From Rusavskia elegans (Eukaryota; Ascomycota; Lecanoromycetes; Teloschistales; Teloschistaceae): a stretch of 64,000 nucleotides of DNA. Positions 1-13,440 of this stretch are shown here, in pieces. How positions within the stretch are numbered: the first letter of the stretch is position 1; every line of letters starts with the position of its first letter. The DNA is taken from assembly GCA_011316305.1 (NCBI GenBank), contig SAUG01000021.1, positions 434,001 through 498,000 on the forward strand. The letters are read 5' to 3'. The translations under genes were made by a program, and so were the position numbers. Below the pieces are notes generated by a model that worked only from the letters and a program-made list of their open reading frames with translations, had not been told where the DNA came from and searched no databases.

Positions 1-623
1 CCTATTCGAAATAGTTAATCTTTATATTTAAATGCTATATAAAATATTACGAATAATAATAGATAGATTAATATAATATATAAGATTTAATATTATATAA
101 ATTTATAAAAATAACGGAATAATTTATATTTCTACTTTTAAAAATAGTTTTATATAAAAACGATATCGTAGAGAAAATTATTATAGATAGAAATAAACTC
201 TTCGTCTTAAACTTTATAAAAGAATTAACGTAAACGGTAGAAATAAAATAAAAAGATACTATAATATTTAGAAAAGAAATAAAATACTATTATTAATAAA
301 AAATTTAATAGAAAGAAAACTAGATAAGCTATATATCGAAACCTTCGAGGTCTAGAATATTAAAGAAATAACAGTCTATCTAAAAATACTAATAATAGAA
401 ATTCTCTCGAAATTTTATATAGATTTATTTAAAAAAGTACTCGAATATATATCTTTAGCTAAAGATTAATACTATTAAAAGAATAAAAAATATAAAGTTA
501 AACGAATTATAAATAAAAAAAAAAGAGTTTCTAGATAAAGAAAATATATAGAAACCGAGAAAATATTTTAAAAATATCTAAAAAACTTTAAAAAAATTTA
601 GAAAAACGTTATAGAAGAGGCCG
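1..623. other. RIP-degraded AT-rich DNA, unclassified
   Basis: Very AT-rich, with almost no CpA or TpG and no usable reading frame. It ends directly at a Copia-A-type LTR. The last bases before that LTR (around 605-620) resemble the sequence flanking the LTR that ends at 3182, so this may be the 3' end of a Copia-A internal region. No coding motif can be read here. Confidence 0.4.
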
Positions 624-1035
624 TATTATATCTATAATTCTATAGAAATATTCTAGAAAATTAGCTAGCTAAACGAGACCAATTATCTATAGCCGTCTAT
701 AGTTGCTATAGCCGATTTTTATAATAGAAACTTTTAGCAGATAGCCGTCTATCGGTACTATCGGCTATTTTTACTATATATATCGCTCTTTATTTTTACT
801 AGATAGCTTTTCTCGTTAATTATTAATATAATTATTAAATATTTTTAGATTATTTTCTTTTTAATTATTTCTATAACAAAAATATTTTATAATATAAAAA
901 CCGTACTTTTATAGCTATACGGGATTAATTATAATAATCTATACTAGAATTTCTTTACTATTTAATAATTTATACTATATCTACGGGTATAGCTAGATTT
1001 GAACGTAATATTTTCTGATATATAAAGACGTTACA
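624..1035 (+). repeat. Copia-A LTR copy (plus orientation)
   Basis: A 412-bp sequence that aligns over its full length with the LTRs at 39844-40246 and 42769-43171 (same strand) and 2771-3182 and 13030-13440 (opposite strand). It begins TATTATATC (from TGTTACGTC) and keeps an unmutated ending ACGTTACA. No Copia-A 5' internal sequence follows it, so it is a 3' LTR or a solo LTR. Confidence 0.75.
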
Positions 1036-1951
1036 GTTAGATCTAATTAGATATTGAATCCCGTAGAATTAATAAATCGCGGTTAACGAGATTTAGTTAA
1101 TAGATAGTACTATTAACGAAGATATCTATATCTTTTAAACTTTATATAAATTTTAAACAATTTAAATAGTTTATATATAATAGTACTAAATCGAAAAAAT
1201 CGTATCGCTTTCGATAGATTCGTATTAAACGTTTAAAGATATTAAAAACAATCCAAATAAAAACGTTAAAAGGTTTAAAAAAAAATAGCGATATTAGAAA
1301 TCGACCCCGGGCTATATTAAAAACTCTAAATAATAGAAAACGATTAATAAAACGATTAAATTAATTTTTTTATCGTTTATATAATTGTACGTACTACTCT
1401 TATATTTTAACGTTTGATGATAAAACTATCTATTTAGAGACGAATATATTATAATTAGATTTTGTAGAATATAAACGAAAAAATATAGATTTATAAACGT
1501 TAAAAATAAAATAACAGCGAGATATAATATTTTTATTTCTTTTAAAAAGTTTTTATCTAAAATTATATTGAATATATATATATATATATATCTTTTATAT
1601 TAACGATATATACGATAATCATTGTTATATTTATATATAAAGAAATTTTTTATAGTTAAATATATATTCGTTAGGCAAGATTTATAGCGTAGTTAACTAT
1701 TTCTATTTAACTATTTCTTTTTATTCGCGATTACGAATTCTCTATTATTTAATTTTACTTCGACGTTATAAATAATTATAAATATCTAATAATTCCGCTT
1801 TTACTATCTATTATATTAAAAAGTACCTATCTATTATTTTATATATTTTTTTAATACTCGATCAACCGTCGGTTCCGTGAACAATATAATATTGGTACGC
1901 TAGCGTTAGATATACGATATAAAAACTAGTATTCTAATCTCATTAATTTAG
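1036..1951. repeat. AT-rich DNA with dispersed repeat segments
   Basis: Mutated non-coding sequence. Positions 1036-1190 resemble 34290-34450, sharing a stretch with AATAAATY(G/T)CGGTTAACGA. Positions about 1555-1830 resemble 15860-16140 in the same orientation. These are fragments of unnamed dispersed repeats. A short TA microsatellite lies near 1570-1590. No gene seen. Confidence 0.5.
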
Positions 1952-2650
1952 AATTTTGATCCGTACATTTTATAATATCATTAAAGTATTCTATAAAGAT
2001 CACTAAAATACTCTATGGTCAAACTTTACTATATAAAGTATAGCGTACCCGAGCCGACCAATTAAACGTTTAGGATTTAAAGAGTCCATTCCATTTTATA
2101 AATAATATTATTGAGATTTTTCTTCTTTAACTATAAATTATAACCGTATACTATATACTAATAATACAAGGTTTAAAACCGAAACTTTAATATCTTTCTA
2201 CTATATATCTATACTGATAAACGTAAAAGAATCCAGTATACACGCGTAGAATTAGGTAAATAATATCTCTTCTACGTCGTTTACCTCGATCGTAGAAAAT
2301 ATTTTACTACTAAAAGTTGCGTAAGATATTTTAAAATAGGGCTAGTCCCTCGGCAGCCTAATTTAATAAAACTAGACTATCCGATACAGTTAATAATAAT
2401 TGCAAGTTATATATAGGGCAGACTTTAGCGTAAATTAAATAAATTAGAGTATAGTTAAGAAATTTGGTTAAAATAACCGTGTTCCGTAAAAGATACGAGA
2501 TAGAGGAAATAGCGGAATAGTAACTTAGTACTCCGGTTGATTAAATTCTATTTAATAAGCGTGGAATTTCATAGTGATTCCTATAGAATGTTTTAGTGAT
2601 TTCCATAGAATGCTTTAGTGATACTATAGAATGTACGGATCGAAATCTAT
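1952..2650. mobile_element. Small TIR element with subterminal tandem motif
   Basis: The ends are inverted: GATCCGTACATT near 1958-1970 is mirrored by AATGTACGGATC near 2630-2642, and similarity runs about 90 bp inwards. Three tandem units of about 22 bp (AGTGATNCCATAGAATGNTT) lie at 2573-2635, with two or more inverted counterparts at 1975-2030. The flanks AATTTAGA and AATTTAAA could be an 8-bp target duplication. The uninterrupted flanking sequence is found near 54610-54640. No transposase is visible, so it is probably non-autonomous. Confidence 0.5.
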
Positions 2651-2770
2651 AATTTAAACTAAAAAATTATATAGATTTTACTCGTATCTATTCTAAAATA
2701 CGTTCGTAGTATAAATTTCTATAGTTTATTTAAAATATAACAAAGTAGAATTTTCGTATATATATATATC
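2651..2770 (+). repeat. Repeat family X, left fragment of copy 1
   Basis: Matches 54600-54716, for example the shared AGCAGAATTTTCG-like stretch before a run of TA. It stops at the edge of the Copia-A LTR at 2771 and resumes at 13441. The 5 bp on each side of Copia-A are ATATC and ATATT, a target duplication differing by one transition. Confidence 0.6.
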
Positions 2771-4609
2771 AGTAACGTTTCTATATTACAGAAAGCGTTA
2801 CGTTCGAGTCTAGCTATAGCCGTAGATATAGTATAAACTACTAAATAGTAAAAGAATTCTAACGTAAATTATTATAATTAATTTTATATAGCCGTAAGAG
2901 TACGGTTATAATATTATAAAGTATTTCTATTATAGAGGTAATTAAAAACAAAATAATCTAAAAATATTTAATAATTATATTATAAACTAACGAGAAAAGT
3001 TATCTAATAGAAGTACAAAGTAATATATATAATAAAAATAGTCGATAGTACTAATAGACAGCTATCCGCTAAAAGTTTCTATTATAAAAATCGGCTATAG
3101 CAATTATCGACGGCTATAAATAATTAGTTTCGTTTTATTTACTAATTTTCTAGAATATTTCTATAGAATTATAGATATAATATAATTTCTTCTATATCGT
3201 TTTCTATTTAGCTTATTCGTATACGAGATATATAAAGCCTAACCGTCACTTTTTTTATTTTTTTTATTTTAATATTTTTATTATATATTTTCGAAAAAGA
3301 AATCGATTGAAATCATTCTATCGAATTTAGTTAAAGAATATTATTATATCTTTTTTTTATAGTTTTTATATTCGTAATCCTTTAAAAAATATACGTTTAA
3401 AATTAATAGTAATATCTATAGCGAGTATACTCGGGCCTGGAAATTATACGATCTTTTAATTTCTAATATTATCTATAACGTTTTTTTATTTCTTTAGAGT
3501 TTCGACTTCTAATTATCTATAGAAAAATAATTTAAAAATAAAAAAAATAAATTTTATTCCGATATTAAAAATATTTTTAAAAAATATTCCGAAATATACC
3601 GCTATATCGAAACCTTCCTAGATTTTAAAAAAGAAATTCGTAATTATTATCTTATTTAGAAATCGGATTTCCGCCGGTTTTTTAGAAAGTAAAAATATTT
3701 TATTATTTACTATCGCGTTTTAGATAAACGTAAAAGTAATTTTATCGTTTAAAAATAATATATTTTATTTTATTCTAATAGAATTAATATTCTAGTAGCG
3801 CTATACTCTTTTATTAGTTTTACGCTAGCTATATAAATGGCGTCTATTCAATCGGTTTCTATTTTTAATTCAGTTAATTTCGATCGGTTTCTAAAAGAAT
3901 TTAACTTTTTTTAACTTTTAGAAACGATGATTATATAAAAGAATATCTAGTTAATGATTTCTTTATATCGTATTATTTCGTTTATTCCGAATTATATATT
4001 AATATTATAAATCACGTTCGGGTCTTCTAATTATTCCGCTAATTTTTATTTTTCAGCTACTATTTTATTCTATAATAATAAAATTAGAGATTATTAATTT
4101 CTTAATTATATATTTAATATAGAATTTAGTATTTTTTTATCCGATTCTTTATCTAATTCTAGCGTAGGACTATATCTAGTTCTTTTTATTTCTTTAATAA
4201 TATTTTTATAGATCTTTTTTAATATCGTCTATTTACAGTCTTTATATTATTTTTTAAATTTTATAGTTTCTTAGAGCTAAATATACTAATAAATAGTCGT
4301 TTTCATTCTAAATTTTTATTTTCTATACTTCGTCTTATTTTTTAAAAAAAGTATCGATTTCATTAATCTATTTATAATTTATATTTAATCTAATATCTAG
4401 TTTATTATATAAAACATTTTTATATATAAAAAAAATATATTATTTATAATTTTATTTTTCTTTTAACCGTATTTTTCTATACCGGTATTCTAGAGATTAG
4501 TTTTTTTTATTTATTTTCTTATATAATTCATTATCTGAAACTTTCGATTATTATAAAATCTAATAGTCTAATAAATCCGTTTTTTTATTATAGATTTACG
4601 GAGAGAATC

Positions 4610-5079
4610 TGATATTTCCAATATAGATTGAAGTTATTAGTATATCTATAAACGAAGATATAACGGATAATTACTTTAGTTAATATAAAAAGAAGTCAAT
4701 TTAATTACTAGAGTAGTAAATAGCGATAACTAATAAAATTAATACGAGCTATAAAAGCGTCGAGCTCAGGATCTATATAGATAAATAAAATCCTCTACTA
4801 TTTAGATTATTTATTAACTAAAATAACTAAACCAGCTCTATTTTAAAGCGTTTACTTATAAAAACTACTAAGATTAAAGTATTTATCGTATTTACGTACT
4901 AAAACTTCTATTAAATTTAAGGTATTTATAGTATTTATTTACTAATACCGCTGAGATACTTTTTAATACTACTATTTAGACTATTTTATATATCTTTATC
5001 TATCGAGGTATAATAGGAAATTTAGCGCTATATTAAATACTACTATATTCTTTAAAATACGCTGTTCGTATTTATAATA
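4610..5079 (-). repeat. Gypsy-1 3' LTR
   Basis: 470 bp, homologous to 11422-11928, 24284-24747, 30426-30890, 57429-57896 and 58108-58553. On the minus strand it begins TATTATAAATACGAACAGCG (from TGTTATAA). It contains two or three imperfect tandem units of about 40 bp with the core TACTAAAA...TATTTATAGTATTTA. Confidence 0.8.
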
Positions 5080-5133
5080 CTAGGTCCTTTTTTTAGATTT
5101 TTCGTTCTAAAAAACCTTTCGTCCTTTTTTCTT

Positions 5134-5520
5134 ATAGGTAAAAAGAAAAGATTATTAACCGAAAATCGTTATAAAGAAATTCTATTATAAAGTATTAGTA
5201 TATTAGCTATATATTTTTATTAGAACTATTTTTAATCGGAAAAACTCTATTATATTAACGAAGGTTCCGAGAAGTATATTAGTTATATAAAATAAATCTA
5301 TTCTTATAACCTTACTCTATTAGATACCGCTTACTAGTATTATTTTAAAGATAAATATAAAAAGTTATTAAATAGATTATATAAAGCGTATATAAAATAA
5401 TAATATCCACTTTTTAATTAAATTATATTAAGGAAAAGCAGAATATTATAGTTAACAGAAAGCTATAAAATATCGAAAAATTAGAGCGAAAGAGAAATTC
5501 TACGGATCCGTTTTTATTTA
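5134..5520 (+). pseudogene. Antisense accessory ORF of Gypsy-1 (RIP-broken)
   Basis: A plus-strand frame, opposite to gag-pol, between the chromodomain and the 3' LTR. It starts at ATA, apparently from ATG, followed by G-K-K-K-R-L-L-T. It runs through S-I-L-A-I-x-F-Y-x-N-Y-F, E-K-L-Y-Y-I-N-E and K-D-K-Y-K-K-L-L-N-R-L-Y-K-A-Y-I-K. All in-frame stops are TAA or TAG and explainable as mutated CAA, CAG or TGG. The same protein pattern recurs in Gypsy-2 (24802 onward) and Gypsy-4 (63733, minus) with amino-acid differences that are not only RIP transitions, so the frame was coding before decay. Function unknown; the basic N-terminus and helical, charged middle could suit nucleic-acid binding, but this is a guess. 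Confidence 0.6.
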
Positions 5521-8500
5521 TTAATTTAAATTCTTTTATCGACGTAGCTTTCGAGTAAATTATTCTAACTAGCGATTTTAATTAATTAATAATATCTTTA
5601 GCTCCTTTTAATAGAACTATTATAGAGTTTTCTAGTAGTTTATTAAATATTTTTTAGATTTCTAAATATTTTCTAAAATAGAATAATCTTTCTATTTAAT
5701 TAGATAATTCTAACCTTTTTATTATAGAATTTTCTCGACTATAAAAGTATTTTTTTTTTATATTTCGAAATTAAACGTCTAATATAATAGTATTTCGAAA
5801 TCGGCTAATTCTAAAAGAAATATATAAAATATCGGATATATTATAATATTTTTAGATAAATTAAATTCGAAATTCTAAAGTCTTTTAATTTTTTTAATTA
5901 AAAATAGTCCGACTTTAATATAGTTAAATTTCTTACTAAAAGTCTTTATTTTTAGATTTTTTATAAAAAGATATATTTTATTTCACTTTTTAAACTAAGG
6001 TACTATTTTATATTTTTTATTCTAATAATTACCCGAATATTTCTATATTTTTAGAATATTTCTATAGATTTTCTTCTAAATATTAACTTTTTAGATTACT
6101 AATTCCGCTAATATATATAGTAGCGATCGTCTAAATAGATTCCGATTTCGTTTATTATCGGCGTAGAACGATATTTTTTTTATTATATTTAATTTTTTTA
6201 TATTAAATACTAATTATACTATTAGTAAAAGCAAAATCTAATTATTTTAAATATCGTTAATATAGTACTTTAGATATTATTCTAAAATCTAATTAGTATA
6301 TTCTATCTATCTATCCATTATAATATAGAAAGCTATTAATATTTTTAGCTTAATACTAAATAAAAAAATAAAGAGTTCTAATAATTCGAAATAAAGAATT
6401 TATTTCTATTATTTATTAATACTTCCGGTAATCTATCGTATTAAAGTAATCGATTTAAAATAATAGATCTAAATTATTCTATTATTTAATTTTCTTTTTA
6501 TAGAATTATATAAATATATTTCGTAAATCTATCTACTATATTAAGTATCGAATTATATTTTATATTCGTTATCGAATCTTTTAATTTCGGAAGTTTAATA
6601 ATAAAATCTAAAATAATTTTCTTCTATAGTAAATTCGATAGTTTCTAATATTAAATCTTTCTATAACGAGTATATATAGTATATTTATTTTATTAGTAAC
6701 TAAAATATTTTCTAATATATATCTCGATATATTATCTTATATTAGAAAACTAGTAATATTATTATAAAAGTTATATTATTATTATTATATTTGGATATCT
6801 TTATAGTATTCTATTATAGTATTCCTTAATATAATCGTCGATTTTATTATCTAATATTTATAGTTTTTCTTTTTCGATAGAAAACTATTTCTAGTTATTT
6901 CTAAAAATATATAGTATTATATTTATCTTATATTAATTGAATAATAGTAATCTATTTTTACTATTTTTAATAATACTATTATTAAAAATCTATTATATTT
7001 TTATATAATAATTTTTCAATTAAAAACGTTTACTTTTCTATTTTTTTTATCTAGAATATAATATATTTTAAATTTTTATTAACCGAAGAGTTTAGACTAT
7101 TATATTTATTTTTTATTAAATCATTTTATTATTATAAAGTATAGGAGATTTTTATAGTCTATAAAAATTATTAATTTTTATAATCTTTCGGTATATACTC
7201 TCTATTATTCTAGTATAATTACTATAGTTAGTAGTTCCTTATTATAGATACTATAATTCTATTCTATTGATAATAATTTTATTAATATATAAGCTATCGA
7301 GTACTATTTACTTCTATATTATTATAGAAAATATATATCTATAGCTAAATCTAACGAATTTATTTCTATTTTTAATAGTTTTTTTAAATCGAATATTTTA
7401 AATACTGGGTCTTTTATATATTCTATTTTAAAATCTTCGAATATTTACTATTTCTTTTCGCCCTAATATTATTGGATAATATCTTTTATTAAAGTTATTA
7501 GAACGAAAGCTTTTTTAGAATAGTTTTTTATAAACTTTTAATTATAGTTTATAAATCCGAGAAAACTTTAGACTTCTTTAATATTTATTAGTATTTTCAA
7601 TTCTATAATAGCTTTTAGTTTACTAGAATCGATATATAGTCTATTTCGTCCTATAATAAATACTAGAAAATTAATTTCTTTTTAATAGAATTTATACTTT
7701 TCTGGTTTAAAATATAAATTTCTTATCTCTAGATGTTTAAAAACTTTACTAACGTATTATTTTTATTTTATAAATATTTTAGAAAAAACTAGAATATTAT
7801 TAAAATAGGCGATAATAAATATATCCAGATATTTTTTAAATATATTATTAATTTCATTTTAATAGATTATTGAATCGTTTATAAATTAAAACGATATTAT
7901 TATATATTTATAAAAACTATACCGTATTTAAAAACCTATCTTCTATTTTCTTCTGACATTTATTTATATAAGATTATATATATTTTAAAAGTCGAGTTTT
8001 ATAAAATATTATATTCTAGAAAGTTTATTTTAAAACTCGCTAATATTTAGTAGTTGATATCGGTTTCTAATTATAATATCGTTTAACTTTTAGTAATTAA
8101 TATATAGACGGTATCTTCCGTTCTTTTTAGATATAAAAAAGATCGGATATTCTACCGGTAATTAAAATTTTCTAATAAATCTCTTTTTTATATTTTTATT
8201 CAGGTATTTATAAAGCGTTTCGAGCTCTATTACGAATAATAGATAGATAGATCTAAATATAGATTATTTATCTAATTTAAATTTAATTTTATAATTTTAT
8301 AATTATTATTTAGATATTATTTTTATAGTTATTTTTTTTCGAAATAAGTTTATCTAATTTTTATATTTATTTAAAATCTTTTCTAATAGGTTTTCTATTT
8401 ATTTTTTATTAAATTTATCAGCGAATCCTAAAATGGATTTTCAGATTAGACCGGCTGACAGCTATCTTAATCTAAATAATCTAAAAATCCAAATAATCCA

Positions 8501-11421
8501 AAAATCCAAAAAATAGATTTTCGATAGATTAAAGCTCTAATAGTATCTATAGTACGAATATCTACTTAGTAAATAGCCTAAAATAGGATCTATATATAAG
8601 CTAAAAATAAACCTATATAATCTAATTCGAAAATAAGGTTTAGCGGGCGCCGCTAAAAACGGGAATAACGGAAGTCGAATATCTATTTAATAAACCACGC
8701 TAGATCTAATCTGGTTAGATTCTAGTAAAGAAACCTAATATTTTCAATCTAGATAAAGCTAGCCTAGCGGTATATACAGGCGTATATAGGCCTATTAACT
8801 AAAAAGGATTTAAACGAATTTAAAATCGAATCTCTAAATCTTCCCAGCCGGTCTTAGCCGTCTCAGCCGCTTAGCTGTCTCAGCCGCGCAGCTACGCAGC
8901 TTCGGATATACCCGAGACCGGCTAACAAGCCGCTTATAAGCCGCTCTTAGCTATACCGGCTGAGAACCGGCTGAGACGGCTAAAATAGCTAAGACCGGCT
9001 TCAAGCCGGTTTTAGAAAATGCTGATATAGTATAAAGTTTTCGAAAGATTTATAATTTTCCTTTCTATTTCTATTTTATTAATCTAGCTAACCTTTATCG
9101 GTATCTAATAAATCGGACCTAAATAGTTTTTAATTATTTTTTTTCGAAGTTATAAATTCGTACTTTATATTCTATTTTTTATCTATCCGAAATCGTTATT
9201 TCGGCGTAGGCTAGATACTTCCTATATAGAAATATTATTTAAAGTTAAATATTCTTTTTTCCTAGTCTATTACTAGATGATAATATTTTAATTAAAAAAT
9301 TCTAAATATAATTTTATAGCTAGCTATTTAAATAATATCGAACTAAAGTTTTTTTTAATACTAGTTAATTATTATTTAGAATAATATTATTTCTTCTATA
9401 ACTTTTCTATTTCTATTCGGTCTTTTATTTCTATTAATAACTATTAAATTATATAGATTTTTCTTTTAATTTAAAGAAATTTTTTTCTTTTAGCTAAATT
9501 TTCTAATATAAAATACCCGGTTATATCTAAATTAATAAAAATTTTAATCTTTTATAGTCTATTATTAGTTTCGATAATTATTTAAATTTTAAATATATAT
9601 ATATAGCTAGCTAAATTTAGTTACTTTTTCCGGGCTATAAAATTATACGTTTATAGTATATCTATTATTATAAGATTTTATTTTTTATAAAATTATTATT
9701 TATATTTTTATATTTTTAATTTTTATAATCTGCCTATAAAATATATCTATAGAATTTCTAATTAAAAGTTCTAATTTCTTTCTACTATTCTTTTTAATAT
9801 TTATATCTGCTATATAAAATATATCCGGAATAGTTATAAATATTATAATATCCGACTTTAATAGATATTATAGGAACGCGTCGATATAGTTTTAACGGAT
9901 ACTATCCGGCTTTTTTTTCCGATTTATAGATCCTGTAGTTATTATTATAGCAGGCGGTCTAACTAAATAATATATATTAATTTTCTATTATTACGTTCTT
10001 TCGTTATAATATTAGTTTAAGAATAATTTTATTTCTAGAAGTATTACCTTCTAGTTTTTTTTCTAATATATTAATAATCTCGTTAGCTTTTTAATTCTAT
10101 TTATTATTCTGTAGATATTTGTTACTAATATATATTTTATAAATATTATTAAATTTTTTATAAATTATTATAAATCTTTCTTTTACTAATTCTTTATTAT
10201 AAAAGGCCTAAAGGTACGTTTATTAAATATTTTCTATTATAGTTATCTATCTAGAAACGACTTTCCTTTTAGTTAATTCTATTAATATTTACGGCGAAGC
10301 GCTATTTATTATAGTTTTCTATAATATTTTATTATTTTCTATAAATATAAATTTTTTATCTAAACTAGTTTCTTAGAATTTAAAACTACTATCGTCGTCT
10401 TCTAAAATTATTTTTTACTAGTCTTTAAAATTTTTCTTTAGCGTAATATTAAACTATTATTATTATACTTTATTTAACCGATATCTTTTCGCGAAATAGT
10501 CTAGTTTACTATAATTATAGTATATTTTAGAATTTTTATTTTCTTTACTATTTCTAGGGTTTTTTTTTAATATTACTATTATATAGAGTCCAGTTCTATT
10601 AGTATCGGTCTAAAATAACTATTTCCGGACTATTTTTTACTCGGATACTATCTTCTATAGGACCGTTTCGAATAATATTCTACGTTACTTCGTAGTCTAT
10701 CGTTATAACGCTTTTCTATATCTCGTTTATATAGTTTATTATCGAAATTTATATATATTTTATTTAGATTATCTAGAGTATTATATACTCGACTATTATA
10801 TATAAATTTATTCTTTACTCGCTTTTTAAATTTTTTTCTAAATATTATATATAGGGCGTTATTATTCTATTCTAGAAATAGTATCTATTCTTTAAATCCT
10901 AAAACGTAGTTAAATACTACGTTTTTCTACTAAAAGTATTAAATAAAATATTAAATAGTTTAGATTTCGTTTAAAATTCTAAAGGTTTTATAAATAGCTT
11001 TTTTAAAATTTATAAATTATATAATAATAGATCTCTTATCTTTATTATTATCTATATATTATCGAAGGAGAGGTTTTATCTAGTATTAAACTCGTTTTTA
11101 AAGATAGAATATAGTAAAAAGTATTTTTTTTTTTAAATATAGAATAGAATACGAAGTATATATCTAATTAAAGAAACTATTCTTTTAATTTATTATAATC
11201 TCTATAGTATTTATCGGATTTATTAATATTAATACTATAAAAATATTAGATAATAGGAGAGATACTTTAATTTTTACTATTATTTTTTATCTAGATTTCT
11301 TTTCTTTCAGATTCGGACTATTTAGCTATATAGTTAGAACTATTTAGAGTAGAGGTTTAATATTAACCTATAATAGATATTCTAAAAGTATTTAGAATAT
11401 TATAAAACTATCGAAATAATC

Positions 11422-11928
11422 TTATATTTCTAATATAGATTAGATATATTAGTATATCTATAAACGAAAATATAACGGATAATAATTTTAATTAATATAT
11501 AAATCAATCAATTTAATTACTAGAATAGTATATAACGATAACTAATAAATTAAATATAGACTATAAAGGCGTCGAGTTCGGGATTTATATAAATAAATAA
11601 AATCCTCTACTATTTAGATTATCCATTAATTAAAATAACTAAACCAGCTCTATTTTAGGGCGTTTACTTACTAAAACTACTAAATTAAAATATTTATAGT
11701 ATTTATTTACTAAAACTACTAAAAATAAAGTATTTATAATATTTATTTATTAAAACTACCAATTTTTAAGATATATATAGTATTTATTTATCTAAACCGC
11801 TGAGATACTTTTTAATACTACCGCTTGGACTATCCCGTATATCTCTGCCCATCGAGGCGTAATAGGAAATTCAGCGCTATACTAAATACTATCACGTTTT
11901 TTAAAGCACGCCGCTCGTATTTATAATA
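11422..11928 (-). repeat. Gypsy-1 5' LTR
   Basis: 507 bp and homologous to the 3' LTR at 4610-5079, with one extra tandem unit of about 38-40 bp near 11690-11800. The outer edge is TTATAATA (from TTATAACA). The leader region on its inner side (11360-11421) matches the reverse complement of 57897-57960. Confidence 0.8.
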
Positions 11929-13029
11929 TTTTTATTTTAACTTCGATTTCCGTAATTCTATTATTTTATTAAAGGTATCTTTAAATATATTCTTTAATCT
12001 AGTTGTATAACCTTTTTATAATTTTGTTTTCTTTTTTTCTATTTACGAGAGCTATTATTTTATAATTTTTAATTTTAGTTTTAAAAGCTACTATAAAAGA
12101 TTTCTCCGTTTTATATAATTTAAATTTTAATATTAACTTCTTTTCCGTTCTTTTTAGTTCTATAGAGTATTATCCTAATTTCTTTTCATCTAATTAATAG
12201 ATAAGGTAATTATTATTATTACAGGCTATTTAGCCTTTAGTTATATATTTACTGGTTTTTATTCCGGATATTTTCTTTATTATTCTAAACTAGTATTCGA
12301 TTATTTTTATTATCTTTTCGTATAAATAATAAACTTTAGTTCGCGATTTTTTATTTTTAATAGTATCGAGCTCTAATAGATTTCCTTTAGATTATTTTTA
12401 AGCAGGTTTTATATTACTAAATACCTATTTATCTAAATATATTTTATACTGCCTAGTATTAATTTTTATTATTAATTCGATTAGAAATATTAATAAATCT
12501 AGTTTTTTAATCGCTACTATACTTTCTTTAACTTTTATATAGAATCTTTTATAGAAATAGGCTTTTAGAATTAAATTTTCCTAGTTCGTTCTATAAACTA
12601 ACGTTCTAAACTAAATAGCGTAGGTAACTATCGATTTCTATTATTTTAAAACTATTAGTTCTCTTTCTATTATTTTATCTTTATTATTATTTCCGAAGAC
12701 TTTTTTTATAACCGTAATTAGATTACCGAAAGCGTAGAAATCTATAATATTTTATCTTCCCTTTAGTTTTTTAGATTATTAAGATAGTCTACTATTCGGG
12801 GCTATATCTAATTAAAGACTATCCCTTCTAAATATAATATTATAAATAGAACTTTAATTATTTCGTTAGAAAACTGGTTTGTATATAATATAAAGTTGAT
12901 ATTTATTTAAATAAACTATAGTTTTAAAGATCTTTTATCTCTTTTATAGATAGTAGACGTTGCTGTTTTAATAGTATCGCTTCGATCTATAGGACGAGAT
13001 AACGAGACTAATATAGTAAATTACTAAAA

Positions 13030-13440
13030 TCTAATATCTTTATATATTAAAAGGCGTTATATTCGAGTCTAGCTATAGCCGTAGACGTGGTACGAGCTAT
13101 TAAATAGTAAATAAGCTCTAGTATAGATTATAGTAACTTGTTCCGTATAGCTATAAAGATACGGTTACGATAATATAAATTATCTTTTTTATAAAAGTAT
13201 ATAAAAAAAGATAATTTTAAGATATTTAATTATTATATTAATAACTAACGAGAGAAACTATTTAATAGATATTAAAAACGATATATATAGTAGAAATAGC
13301 CGATAGTACCGATAGATAGCTATTTACTAAAAGTTTCTATTATAAAAATCGACTAGAACGGCTATAGACGGCTATAGATAATTAGTTTCGTTTAATTAAC
13401 TAATCTTCGAGAGTATTTCTATAGAATCGTAAAGGTAATA
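13030..13440 (-). repeat. Copia-A 5' LTR (interrupted copy)
   Basis: 411 bp, the inverted counterpart of 624-1035 and 39844-40246 and a direct match to 2771-3182. It includes the GAGTCTAGCTATAGCCGTAG segment and ends AAAGGTAATA, the reverse of TATTACCTTT (from TGTTACGTC). Family X sequence starts at the next base. Confidence 0.8.

Larger units (their letters stand above)
4610..11928 (-). mobile_element. Gypsy-1, Ty3/gypsy chromovirus, minus strand
   Basis: LTRs at 11422-11928 (5') and 4610-5079 (3'), in a 7.3-kb element inserted in Copia-A. The Copia-A sequence continues on both sides. Read on the minus strand with RIP stops ignored, it shows a CCHC knuckle (10484-10522), reverse transcriptase with the DYRKLN-type segment (8081-8104) and the catalytic box Y-x-DD-I-L degraded to YFNNIL (7796-7807), then integrase with the TDGQTERTN-like segment (about 6280-6340). 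Every reading frame is broken by TAA/TAG derived from Gln and Trp codons. The target duplication could not be resolved. Confidence 0.85.
2771..13440 (-). mobile_element. Copia-A element, interrupted by Gypsy-1
   Basis: LTRs at 13030-13440 (5', minus orientation) and 2771-3182 (3'). Without Gypsy-1 (4610-11928) the element is about 3.35 kb, matching the 3.33-kb copy at 39844-43171. Positions 12950-13028 match the start of the internal region of that copy (the GATCGAAGCGATACTATTAAAA-type segment). Positions 12280-12350 match its nucleocapsid region, and 4316-4600 match the reverse complement of 41380-41640. RIP has destroyed all long reading frames. The flanks ATATC/ATATT fit a 5-bp target duplication. 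Confidence 0.75.
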
